Shown here piece by piece: positions 23,638-31,491 of a stretch of 45,099 bases of DNA (within the stretch, counting starts at the first letter, position 1; each line of letters begins with the position of its first letter). Under the pieces are notes generated by a model. It ran no database searches. It was not told the origin of the DNA and saw only the letters and a program-made list of their open reading frames with translations. This DNA is from Crocinitomix sp. (GTDB lineage: Bacteria; Bacteroidota; Bacteroidia; Flavobacteriales_D; Crocinitomicaceae). Both the position numbers and the translations under genes were made by a program. Where the stretch lies: the NCBI GenBank assembly GCA_030836155.1, contig JAURQI010000059.1, forward strand, positions 1 to 45,099. Direction: 5' to 3'.

Positions 23638-24920
23638 TAAAAATCTTCTTCTGGTATTCCTTCAATGCCCAATTCACGTTTTAATTCAGCTTCAATTTCA
23701 GGAGAAAGAATGTGCTCAATTGCTTCTGCTCCGGAATGTACGTGATAGGTATCAATGGTCGTTCTTTTTAATAAGTACTGTTCCCATAAACGATGGAGTC
23801 TTACAATACGTTTACTTTCTTTTGCTCCGATTTCAGTCAATTGATATCGGTCTTCAGTCTTTCGGATATAATCATTGCGTATCAGTCGCCTTAACCCTTT
23901 TTGTAATTCGGAAGTATCAAATATTCGAATTCCGAGAATATCAGTGGCTGACAATTTTTGATCAAGTCGGACCTGTCGGCCAATCCGCTCATGATATTGA
24001 TAAATCGCTTTCAGAATATTTTCGTGCCTAATTTTAAGTTTGTTGTTACGCGCTTGCAAATAACGAGCAAGAATACCTCTCTTTGTCGAAAAGATAAAAG
24101 ACAGCAGTGTGATCAATGATAAAATCATGACTACCCACGGTCCGGTTGGTGTACCTGATTCTGAATATGAAACAAAGGCCCCAATAAATCCAGAAAACAC
24201 CGAAAATAAAACGGCAATCCCCAACATTTTTGGTAATTTATTTGTCCAGAATCGTGCTGCCGCAGCTGGTGTAACAATGAGCGCCGACATCAGGACAACC
24301 CCTAAAGCTTGTATGCCAGAGGCAATGGATAATACAGTTAAAGATGTCAAGAGAAATTCAATCGTTTTGACCGGTAAACCAATTGCTTTTGCAAAGTCCG
24401 CATTAAAAGCAACTGTTGTGAACCCTTTATAAAAAAGGATAATCAATAGAAGAATAGTAATAAATATGACGGCAAATATCCACAATTCTGATTTACCAAT
24501 GGCAGCAGCTTGCCCAAATAGAAAGAGATTGAGTCCTCCATGATTACTATATCCTGCGTTTTGAATGTAGGTCAACAAAACAATACCCAGTGCAAAAAAC
24601 ACAGATAAAACGATACCAATAGCGGCATCTTGTTTAATTTTTGATTGGTTAACAATATAATCAACCAAATAAGTAGAGATCCATCCTGTAGCGAATGCGC
24701 CTAAAAAGAGATAAAGAATATTCTTATCCCCGCTAAACATAAACCCTAGACAAATGCCGGGTAATAATGCATGCGCAATGGCATCTCCGATTAGCGCCCT
24801 TTTCCGAAGGAAAGCAAATGTTCCGATCATGGCAGACGAGCCATTAATAAAGAACATTCCCAATACGACGTATAAAACGTTAGGATCTTTAAAAGATATG
24901 AAATCAATGAATGTTTGCAC
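23637..24920 (-). CDS. Metal ABC transporter permease fused to a DtxR/MntR-type sensor domain
   Basis: 427 residues, about 140 more than a normal ABC-3 permease. Residues 1-285 are the membrane domain ('LRKRALIGDAIAHALLPGICLGF', 'FNADFAKAIGLPVKTIEFLL'). Residues about 298-370 resemble a winged helix-turn-helix ('SELQKGLRRLIRNDYIRKTEDRYQLTEIGAKESKRIV'). Residues 371-415 are a DtxR-type dimerisation and metal-binding segment ('RLHRLWEQYLL...YHVHSGAEAIEHILSPE'). The metal ligands expected from MntR/DtxR are kept: His376, Glu380, His395, Glu399, Glu402 and His403. The tail should be cytoplasmic and could gate transport, sense metal or bind DNA at the membrane; which is unknown. It starts 25 nt after the ATPase gene. 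Confidence 0.88.
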   Translation of the reverse strand: MQTFIDFISFKDPNVLYVVLGMFFINGSSAMIGTFAFLRKRALIGDAIAHALLPGICLGFMFSGDKNILYLFLGAFATGWISTYLVDYIVNQSKIKQDAAIGIVLSVFFALGIVLLTYIQNAGYSNHGGLNLFLFGQAAAIGKSELWIFAVIFITILLLIILFYKGFTTVAFNADFAKAIGLPVKTIEFLLTSLTVLSIASGIQALGVVLMSALIVTPAAAARFWTNKLPKMLGIAVLFSVFSGFIGAFVSYSESGTPTGPWVVMILSLITLLSFIFSTKRGILARYLQARNNKLKIRHENILKAIYQYHERIGRQVRLDQKLSATDILGIRIFDTSELQKGLRRLIRNDYIRKTEDRYQLTEIGAKESKRIVRLHRLWEQYLLKRTTIDTYHVHSGAEAIEHILSPEIEAELKRELGIEGIPEEDF

Positions 24921-24945
24921 CTTCTTTATTCAATTATTTTCGCTT

Positions 24946-25734
24946 CTATAAATCCATGTCTTTTTCACGGATAGGGAATTCATTTTCTTTTATCAAATTG
25001 GCTACTTTGGCCAATAGTGTCAACTGTCCTCCATAAGCATTGGACAAATTCTCCTTGGTTAATACCTCCTGCGGTGTTCCTTTTGCGATTAAACGGGTAT
25101 TTAAGAGTACCAAATAATCAAAATAATCAGATACGGTTTGCAAATCATGATGAATGATCAAGACCGTTTTCCCTTGTGCTTTCATCTCTTCAAGCAAAGA
25201 TAGAATGGCATTTTCTGTTGCAGCATCTACACCAACAAAGGGTTCATCCATTAAATATACATCTGCTTTTTGAGCCAAGGCTCGTGCAATAAAGACACGC
25301 TGTTGCTGCCCGCCAGATAGTTGGGCGATCTGCCTTTTCTTAAATGGCGTCAAACCAACTTTCTCAATAGACTCTGCTACAACTGCCAAATCTGTTCGGT
25401 TTGATCGTCTAAAGAGATTCGCTTTTCGATAACGGCCCATCATAACAACATCTTCTACTGTTGCCGGGAAATCCCAATCAACAGATTCACGTTGGGGCAC
25501 ATAAGCAATTCGTTCACGCATCTTCTCGAGGTCTTGATCAAAGATCTTAACATAACCACTCGATGGCTCCAATAAACCCATTATTGTTTTTAATAAGGTT
25601 GTTTTCCCTGAGCCATTCGGACCGATTATCCCAATGATTTGGCCAGCTGGCAATTCAAAGTCAATATCCCATAGAACCGGGGCTCCGCCATAGGTTGTTG
25701 TGAGGTTATGTACCTCAATTGCACAATTATTCAT
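24946..25734 (-). CDS. Metal ABC transporter ATP-binding protein, TroB/MntB-like
   Basis: 262 residues, cytoplasmic. Walker A 'GPNGSGKTTLLKTIMG' (about 39-54), signature 'LSGGQQQRVFIARALAQ', Walker B 'VYLMDEPFVGVD' and the switch His in 'IIHHDLQTV' are all intact. The segment 'YVPQRESVDWDFPATVEDVVMMGRY' is the hallmark of Mn/Zn-class ATPases. It energises the two permeases encoded downstream. Its ATG follows the binding-protein stop directly (TAAATG). Confidence 0.92.
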   Translation of the reverse strand: MNNCAIEVHNLTTTYGGAPVLWDIDFELPAGQIIGIIGPNGSGKTTLLKTIMGLLEPSSGYVKIFDQDLEKMRERIAYVPQRESVDWDFPATVEDVVMMGRYRKANLFRRSNRTDLAVVAESIEKVGLTPFKKRQIAQLSGGQQQRVFIARALAQKADVYLMDEPFVGVDAATENAILSLLEEMKAQGKTVLIIHHDLQTVSDYFDYLVLLNTRLIAKGTPQEVLTKENLSNAYGGQLTLLAKVANLIKENEFPIREKDMDL

Positions 25735-26670
25735 TTATTGATTTTCGTTGTTTAATGCGGATACAATCATTCCAACATTAGCTTTAAACATTCCGATATA
25801 AGTTCCAGCTTCTCCCCCAGGTTCGCCTAAAGCATCGCTATACAATGGCCCTTCTAGTCGCAATTCAAATCCTTTTTGCTTGGTTCCTTCAAGTATAGCC
25901 TGCGCTGTTTTGTCCGAAGTAGATGTCTCTACAAAGATGGCTGGAATCTGACGTTCAATCACAAAGTCGACCATTTGAGAAATATCTTTTAACCCAACCT
26001 CAGACAGGGTCGAAACACCTTGAATGCCGCGCACTTCTATGCCATACTTTTTACCAAAATAAGAGAAAGCATCATGAGATGTTATCAGCACTTTTGAAGA
26101 ATCATTAAGGGTCGCTATTTGCTTCTCTACCCAAATAGACATGTCATCTATCTTAAATTTATATTTTTCGAAGTTCTTCTGGTAATAGGCTTCATTTTCA
26201 GGCTCAACCTTTATCAATTCAGCACAGACACCCGCTAACCCTTTTACCCATATTGCTGGGTCAAACCAAATGTGAGAGTCATAAGAATCTCCGGCATCTA
26301 TAGCTTGAATCAAGTCTTTGTCAGTTAATGTACCAGCAACTTCAATAACCGGTTTTGAAGCTCCATATTTCCTCAACATTTCCGACATTTTGCCTTCTAA
26401 GTGCAATCCATTGCAGACGATAACATCTGCTTCTTCTAGTAATTCAACATCAAATGGCGTTGGCTTATAAAGGTGCGGATCAGTACCCGGCCCCATTAGT
26501 GCAGATACCTCAGCGCTATCGCCAACGATATTGACCAAAGCATCTTCAATAATTCCAGTGGTAGCAACAATATGAAGCGGCCCAGTACGCTCTTCACTTT
26601 CTAGTCGACATGCGCCAAGCACAATCAAAAGTAATAAGCTCAATAAAATTATTCTTCTCATTTTATTCAT
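25735..26670 (-). CDS. TroA-like metal-binding lipoprotein (Mn/Zn ABC transporter)
   Basis: 311 residues; lipobox 'VLGAC' (lipidated Cys21) places it on a periplasm-facing membrane. It is a cluster A-I solute-binding protein. His66 ('DPHLYKPT'), His133 ('DSHIWFDP'), His199 ('TSHDAFSYFG') and Asp279 ('YSDALG') match the His-His-His-Asp set of Treponema TroA, which binds Zn2+ or Mn2+. The His-rich loop of Zn-specific ZnuA is absent, which mildly favours manganese. 'RGIQGVSTLSEVGLKDISQMVDF' is typical. The first ATG overlaps the regulator stop by 8 nt; a second ATG three codons on is an alternative. Confidence 0.9.
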   Translation of the reverse strand: MNKMRRIILLSLLLLIVLGACRLESEERTGPLHIVATTGIIEDALVNIVGDSAEVSALMGPGTDPHLYKPTPFDVELLEEADVIVCNGLHLEGKMSEMLRKYGASKPVIEVAGTLTDKDLIQAIDAGDSYDSHIWFDPAIWVKGLAGVCAELIKVEPENEAYYQKNFEKYKFKIDDMSIWVEKQIATLNDSSKVLITSHDAFSYFGKKYGIEVRGIQGVSTLSEVGLKDISQMVDFVIERQIPAIFVETSTSDKTAQAILEGTKQKGFELRLEGPLYSDALGEPGGEAGTYIGMFKANVGMIVSALNNENQ

Positions 26671-27337
26671 CTAATAGTTTAACACTAATATTCTCAATTA
26701 CCTTTTTGGAAAGGTTGATATTGCGTTCTCCATTCACTTTAATTCTGACCGAATCGTCGAAGGGAAATTTCTCCATGATTTCAATGACTGTGCCCAATGT
26801 CAGCTCTTGTTGTTCGAGAAACTTTAATAATGATAGCGAGTCTTCATTAACGCGAACAATCTCAACTCTTGACTTGATACCAACATCTATGAGCTTTAAT
26901 TTAGAAGACCTGTATTCAATTTGTCCGTCTTTATTGGGTATTGGATCTCCATGGGGATCAAACTTCGGGTAATCTAAAAAATGATCCAACGAGTCTATCA
27001 GCTTTTCAGAATCGATATGCTCTAATTGTTCGGCTACTTCATGAACTTCCTCCCAACCAAAGCTTAATTTTTTAACTAAAAAAGTTTCCCAAAGACGGTG
27101 TTTTCTGATGATTTGAACCGCAATGCGCTCTCCTTCGTCCGTCAATCGACAGCCCTTATATTTTATATAGGATACTAATTCCTTATCAGCAAGTTTTCTG
27201 AGCATGTCCGTTATCGAAGACGCTTTGGCATTCAACCGATCGGCCAAGTGATTCGTAGACACGCGATCATTGGATTGTGCTGAAAGATGAAATATCTCCT
27301 TCAAATAATTCTCTTCACTATGCGAAAGGTTTTCCAT
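26663..27337 (-). CDS. DtxR/MntR-family metal-dependent repressor
   Basis: 224 residues. An N-terminal winged helix ('SEENYLKEIFHLSAQSNDRVSTNHLADRLNAKASSITDMLRKLADKELV') is followed by a dimerisation and metal domain with His80, Glu84, His99, Glu103, Glu106 and His107 ('RKHRLWETFL...EEVHEVAEQLEHIDSEKL'). A C-terminal FeoA/SH3-like domain (about 160-222) closes it. The Glu at 103, where DtxR has Cys, is as in MntR and favours manganese sensing. It should repress its own operon when metal is sufficient. A 16-bp palindrome upstream of the receptor gene is the likely operator. It begins 1 nt before the receptor stop. Confidence 0.88.
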   Translation of the reverse strand: MENLSHSEENYLKEIFHLSAQSNDRVSTNHLADRLNAKASSITDMLRKLADKELVSYIKYKGCRLTDEGERIAVQIIRKHRLWETFLVKKLSFGWEEVHEVAEQLEHIDSEKLIDSLDHFLDYPKFDPHGDPIPNKDGQIEYRSSKLKLIDVGIKSRVEIVRVNEDSLSLLKFLEQQELTLGTVIEIMEKFPFDDSVRIKVNGERNINLSKKVIENISVKLLDE

Positions 27338-27338
27338 A

Positions 27339-29558
27339 TTATTTTCGTTTTAATCCATAACGCAGTCCGAAGAAAAATCTTCTTACTTGCAGCGGTCCGT
27401 ATGCAAAAGCCGTATCAAATGAATCTCCAAAAGGATTTTGCGGATCGATTAATGGCGAACCTTGGGTATAATTAAATATGTTTTTGACACCGCCAAAAAT
27501 TTCTATGTTTTGCTTTTTGAATGTTTTTGTTAGTTGGATATGTTGCAAGCTAAACCAGTCAGAATATGCATCAATTTCAAATCCATCAGGCGCAGTAGGT
27601 AATCTTTGTGGACCAACAACTCGTCCTGTATAATCAATCGTTATGCCTAGCTTATTCCATTGGTATTTCACACCAAATACTCCCGAAAACTTCGGTGCAA
27701 ACACTTGATCTGTACGCTGGATAGTTCCATCTAATTCATTGGGTTCTTCTTCATAAACATCCATAAATGTTGCACCTAACTTAACTCGAAGTGGAATCTT
27801 AAACTTGTGATTGATAGCCAATGAAGCTCCTCTTGACACGCCTAATCCGGCAAGATTGTCATAAATAATGAGATTAGGATCTGTGTCGAAATCAGGGATG
27901 ATTTTATTTGAAAAATGCGTATAGAATAAGTCAATATCAAAGTTACCATAACCGCCTACAGTGTACGTATGATTTAGGTTTAGGGTGACGTTATGTGACC
28001 GTTCCGGCAGCAAGTCCGATAAAATCACCACATCTCTTGCTCCACTAACAAATGCATGATCTTCTGTAAATAAGAAAACTTGACGAAAGCCGTTACCATA
28101 ATTTGCACGCACTGTAGTATAGGTTTTAAAAGTCTTTTTGATACTGAATCTTGGAGCGAAAATAAAGCCATGCCGCTGATGATGATCTAACCGCGCACCG
28201 CCTAGCATGACAAAGTCATCTGACCACGTAAATTCGTCTTGCACAAAAACACCTGGGATATATGCGTTCTCATCCGTCATGGACGGCGTATTATCTTCAT
28301 AAGTCATCCATCGATTGGTCAGACCACTGACTAAAAAATGTCGTTTACCAATTTTATTCTCCCAAATCAAATTACTAAAAAGGACCTGTTGTGTCGCGCC
28401 ATAATTCACATCTCCATAATAAGAATCTTGCTCATGTCGATTCGCTGAAAAATCAAGTTTAAGGTTACGTTTTTGGGTTGGAAAAACGTAATGACCCATA
28501 ACCTCCCAACGTTGCGTATATATACTTTCACCATAAACTTGATCACCGCCACGGTTAGCATTTGTCCAATCCAATTGTCCTCCAAAACGATCTTCGAATA
28601 AATATCGGGCACCAATTGAAAAGACTTTATCCTCCTTATCCTTTGACAAAACCGTCCATTTATTGAAGACTGACAGACGATTATTCAAAGGGATATCAGT
28701 GAAACCATCATTATTATAATCCATTCGGTATTTATTGCGGTAATAATCACCACTCAAACTCATATAAACACGATCATTTAATTTGGGGGCATAAAATAAT
28801 TCTGTTTTAAGTTCATCATGTGTTGTATAACGTAAATCGACATTGAGCAGGTCACTATTTTCAGGCGATTTTGTGATAATATTGATTACTCCGCCAACAG
28901 CCTCTGTTCCATACAACGTTGAGGACGGTCCTTTAATTATTTCAACCCGTTCGATCAACGATGTTGGAATACCATTAAAACCATATACTGCGGATAAACC
29001 ACTCACAATAGGCATTCCGTCAATCAACACTAGAGTATAAGGTCCTTCCATTCCGTTAATGTGAATGTCATTTGTTGCACAAACACCGCAATTCATTTGC
29101 TCTTGCACACCATTTACAGTTTCAAGCGCCTCAATAACGCTGTTTACAGGATTTGATTTAAAGAAATTTGCATTAAGTACCTCTATCTTAACGGGAGATT
29201 TTGAAATCATCGTTTCTCGCATCGTGCCAGAGACAACCACCTCATTTAATTGAATATCATTTTGTGAGAGGTCTATTAATAAAGTGTCCGAGGGGTTTTC
29301 GTGTTTTACCATTATCTCTAAATCCGAAAAACCCATGGATGATATTCGAAAATCATAATCACCGAAAGACAAATTTTTAAATGCAAAAATACCATTTAAG
29401 TCGGTGGAGACGCCTGATTTTAACTGATCACAATAAATCCGTGAAAAAGCCAAAGGCTCGCCATGCGCCACGACTTCCCCTATAAAATCGCGACCATCAC
29501 CCTGTGCATTGACACTAAGAACAGTTAAGAAAAGAATTAAAAAAATATTTTTAAGCAT
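27339..29558 (-). CDS. TonB-dependent outer-membrane receptor with CGVC plug motif, probable metal/metallophore uptake
   Basis: 739 residues. Signal peptide ('KNIFLILFLTVLSVNAQ'), CarboxypepD-like domain (about 25-100), plug domain (about 115-230, with 'LIERVEIIKGPSSTLYGTEAVGGVINIIT') and a 22-stranded-type barrel ending in 'FFFGLRYGLKRK'. A Cys-Gly-Val-Cys pair at 157-160 in the plug precedes 'NDIHINGMEGPYTLVLIDGMPI'. It brings a substrate through the outer membrane using TonB energy. Because it leads an operon with the MntR-type regulator and TroABCD-type transporter, the substrate is probably Mn2+, Zn2+ or a chelate. The CxxC pair could be a metal ligand or a disulphide. Confidence 0.85.
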   Translation of the reverse strand: MLKNIFLILFLTVLSVNAQGDGRDFIGEVVAHGEPLAFSRIYCDQLKSGVSTDLNGIFAFKNLSFGDYDFRISSMGFSDLEIMVKHENPSDTLLIDLSQNDIQLNEVVVSGTMRETMISKSPVKIEVLNANFFKSNPVNSVIEALETVNGVQEQMNCGVCATNDIHINGMEGPYTLVLIDGMPIVSGLSAVYGFNGIPTSLIERVEIIKGPSSTLYGTEAVGGVINIITKSPENSDLLNVDLRYTTHDELKTELFYAPKLNDRVYMSLSGDYYRNKYRMDYNNDGFTDIPLNNRLSVFNKWTVLSKDKEDKVFSIGARYLFEDRFGGQLDWTNANRGGDQVYGESIYTQRWEVMGHYVFPTQKRNLKLDFSANRHEQDSYYGDVNYGATQQVLFSNLIWENKIGKRHFLVSGLTNRWMTYEDNTPSMTDENAYIPGVFVQDEFTWSDDFVMLGGARLDHHQRHGFIFAPRFSIKKTFKTYTTVRANYGNGFRQVFLFTEDHAFVSGARDVVILSDLLPERSHNVTLNLNHTYTVGGYGNFDIDLFYTHFSNKIIPDFDTDPNLIIYDNLAGLGVSRGASLAINHKFKIPLRVKLGATFMDVYEEEPNELDGTIQRTDQVFAPKFSGVFGVKYQWNKLGITIDYTGRVVGPQRLPTAPDGFEIDAYSDWFSLQHIQLTKTFKKQNIEIFGGVKNIFNYTQGSPLIDPQNPFGDSFDTAFAYGPLQVRRFFFGLRYGLKRK

Positions 29559-29594
29559 CTTTTAACTTAATTTTTATGCGAATTTAAACTATTT

Positions 29595-29610
29595 TTTAGA
29601 CATGACTAAA
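29595..29610. promoter_or_regulatory. Putative DtxR/MntR-type operator upstream of the metal-uptake operon
   Basis: TTTAGACATGACTAAA: TTTAG and CTAAA arms are perfect inverted repeats and the central CATG is itself palindromic, with only the two positions flanking it not symmetric. It sits 37-52 nt before the receptor ATG, where it would block or overlap a promoter. The TTTAG/CTAAA arms resemble DtxR-family operators. No exact -7 box was found between it and the ATG. Confidence 0.5.
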
Positions 29611-29652
29611 TATTTTATCATTCTTTTTAATGGTCGTTTTGATCTGAAGGAC

Positions 29653-29660
29653 TATCTTTG
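29653..29660 (+). promoter_or_regulatory. -7 promoter box TATCTTTG for ndk
   Basis: Exact TAnnTTTG match 26 nt before the ndk ATG. Confidence 0.6.
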
Positions 29661-29686
29661 CCCAAAATTATAATCGAATATTAGCA

Positions 29687-30109
29687 ATGGCAACAAATAG
29701 AACATTCACAATGATTAAGCCCGAAGCAGTAGCTAACGGCACTACAGGAAAGATTACGGACATGATTATTGAAGGTGGCTTCAAAATCAAAGCAATGAAA
29801 TTAAAGCAGTTAAGCAAAGAAGAAGCTGGTGAGTTTTATGCTGTTCACAAAGAACGTCCATTCTATGGTGAGTTGGTTGACTATATGTCAAGCGGACCAA
29901 TTGTTGCTATGATCTTGGAAAAAGATAATGCGGTAGCAGATTTTCGTGCTTTAATTGGAGCAACTGATCCTGCAGAGGCAGCAGAAGGAACAATTCGTAA
30001 GAAATATGCAACTTCAAAAGCAGAAAATGCGGTTCATGGTTCAGATTCAGATGAGAATGCTGAAATCGAAAGTAACTTCCATTTTGACGCTGAAGAAGTC
30101 GTTGGATAA
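29687..30109 (+). CDS. ndk: Nucleoside diphosphate kinase
   Basis: 140 residues, the normal length. It transfers the gamma-phosphate between nucleoside di- and triphosphates through a phospho-His, seen here as His117 in 'NAVHGSDS'. The N-terminal '[11 protein letters not shown]' and '[18 protein letters not shown]' are conserved. Cytoplasmic, housekeeping, transcribed alone with its own -7 box and terminator. Confidence 0.96.
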   Translation: MATNRTFTMIKPEAVANGTTGKITDMIIEGGFKIKAMKLKQLSKEEAGEFYAVHKERPFYGELVDYMSSGPIVAMILEKDNAVADFRALIGATDPAEAAEGTIRKKYATSKAENAVHGSDSDENAEIESNFHFDAEEVVG

Positions 30110-30126
30110 TATTTAACAACAATTAT

Positions 30127-30168
30127 AAAAAAGCTAGCAACCGTTATTGACAATTGCCAGCTTTTTTT
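30127..30168 (+). terminator. Rho-independent terminator after ndk
   Basis: An 8-bp stem with one mismatch (GCTAGCAA/TTGCCAGC) is preceded by six A and followed by seven T, 18 nt after the ndk stop. Confidence 0.8.
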
Positions 30169-30191
30169 ATGCCCCTCTTTTAACGACAAAA

Positions 30192-30275
30192 CCGAGACGG
30201 GCCTACTCTCCCATCTCGGAATTACCGTTAACCGATTTGTTTATAAATAAAACTTATCGAGTCTACTCTCATAAG
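30192..30275. other. Two hairpins sharing a loop sequence in the ndk - outer-membrane-protein intergenic region
   Basis: The 367-nt gap after ndk holds, besides the ndk terminator, two stem-loops. The first (30192-30219) has a 10-bp stem with one G-T pair closing an 8-nt loop. The second (30253-30275) has 5+3 bp with one bulge. Both contain CTACTCTC in the loop region (30203-30210 and 30263-30270), read GAGAGTAG on the minus strand. On the minus strand each is followed by TTTT. GGGAGAGTAGG also occurs in 5S rRNA, but the rest of a 5S gene is not here. They could be part of a small RNA. Nothing else was recognised up to the next gene apart from a weak -7-like TATTTTTC at 30443-30450. Confidence 0.4.
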
Positions 30276-30476
30276 GGATTTTCGACAACCTCCCAACGTT
30301 AATCTATGTCTGTACAAATTTGAGACTTATTCAAGCAATAAAAAACAGTAGAAAGACTGAATTTCAAATTATTTCATAGGTACAAATGCGTAGCTTTTCC
30401 TTCAGCGTAAATCTGATGATAAGAATCATTTGGTGGTGTGAATATTTTTCGTATCATTGACTAAACTACAATCAAG

Positions 30477-30947
30477 ATGAGATATTTAATTATTTGCCTA
30501 TTTTCAATTTTAATGAGCAATCAAAGTATTGCGCAGGATGAATCTTTAGCGCAAACCCCACACCATTTTGGTTTGCAAGCAGGTGTGATTTCTGGATTTG
30601 GATTCTCATATCGTTATTGGCCAGGAAAACTTGGTGTTCAAGTTACAGGAATCCCCATTTTTGGACCAAACAATAATTTGATTAGCGGTGGCGTGAACGG
30701 ATTGTATTTGATTCGAGACAACCGGGTTGTTGATTTATATGGATACGCAGGAGGACAATTTTTAAGAGTCTCAGGTGATTCTTTTGGAGATCAAAACACC
30801 ATTATGGCCGGAGCTGGACTGGGAATAAAATTTGACCTCTGGAAAGTGGTGAATCTAAATTTTCAAGCAGGTTATGCTGGTTATAGTTTAAACGATTCTC
30901 CTCTTGGCGCATTCGCTGGAGGATGGGGCATTTATTATCATTTATAA
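30477..30947 (+). CDS. Small outer-membrane beta-barrel protein (paralogue 1)
   Basis: 156 residues with a signal peptide ('RYLIICLFSILMSNQSIAQ'). The mature part is alternating hydrophobic/polar strands rich in Gly and aromatics ('GFSYRYWPGKLGVQVTGIPIFG', 'GLGIKFDLWKVVNLNFQAGYAGYS') ending in 'WGIYYHL', as expected of a small barrel. Its strands align with the next gene ('GFSYRYWP...GxQVT..PIF...NGG', 'GLGIKxDxWxVxNLNxQ.GY'), so the two are tandem duplicates 12 nt apart. No function can be assigned. Confidence 0.65.
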   Translation: MRYLIICLFSILMSNQSIAQDESLAQTPHHFGLQAGVISGFGFSYRYWPGKLGVQVTGIPIFGPNNNLISGGVNGLYLIRDNRVVDLYGYAGGQFLRVSGDSFGDQNTIMAGAGLGIKFDLWKVVNLNFQAGYAGYSLNDSPLGAFAGGWGIYYHL

Positions 30948-30959
30948 TAATTATACGAA

Positions 30960-31490
30960 ATGAAGAAAATACTATTTACAACAATTTGCGCCTTCTTTTT
31001 TGGCACCACAATGGCTCAGGGGGAAGAGACAAATGAATCACCAGCACCACTGTTAACTTCACATCATATTGGTCTGAGTGCAGGCGGTACAACTGGCATC
31101 GGTTTTTCCTATCGCTACTGGCCTACCAGATGGGGATTTCAAGTCACCACTATTCCAATTTTCGCACAAGGTGATATTTGGATCAATGGTGGCGCAAGCG
31201 CTCTATTTTTGATGAAAGACAATGATCGCGTTGATCTCTTCAGTTATTTTGGTACAAGAATCAATTCTAATATCTTTGAAGAGGCTATATACGACCCGAT
31301 AACGTTTGAATACTTAGGGAATGAAAAGCAAGTAGATAATAGTTTTGCCCTCGGATTAGGCATTGGCTTAAAAATTGATTTTTGGGATGTGCTCAATCTG
31401 AACCTACAAACCGGTTATGGTGTGCGAAACCTTACCAATGAACCGGGCACTTTTTTAACGGGTGAAATAGGGATCTATTATCAACTGTAG
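30960..31490 (+). CDS. Small outer-membrane beta-barrel protein (paralogue 2)
   Basis: 176 residues; signal peptide 'KKILFTTICAFFFGTTMAQ', then a strand pattern paralogous to the preceding gene, with an extra 20-residue loop around residues 105-125 ('NSNIFEEAIYDPITFEYLGN') likely exposed at the surface. It ends in 'GEIGIYYQL', a barrel-like last strand. It is probably co-transcribed with its neighbour. The convergent gene's stop lies 1 nt beyond its own. Confidence 0.65.
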   Translation: MKKILFTTICAFFFGTTMAQGEETNESPAPLLTSHHIGLSAGGTTGIGFSYRYWPTRWGFQVTTIPIFAQGDIWINGGASALFLMKDNDRVDLFSYFGTRINSNIFEEAIYDPITFEYLGNEKQVDNSFALGLGIGLKIDFWDVLNLNLQTGYGVRNLTNEPGTFLTGEIGIYYQL

Positions 31491-31491
31491 C

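Noticed and set aside
30192-30219. Possible 5S rRNA gene on the minus strand, because GGGAGAGTAGG is found in 5S rRNA
   Set aside because: Only 11 nt match. The flanking terminal helix and the 5' two thirds of a 5S molecule are absent, and the segment is explained by a simple hairpin.
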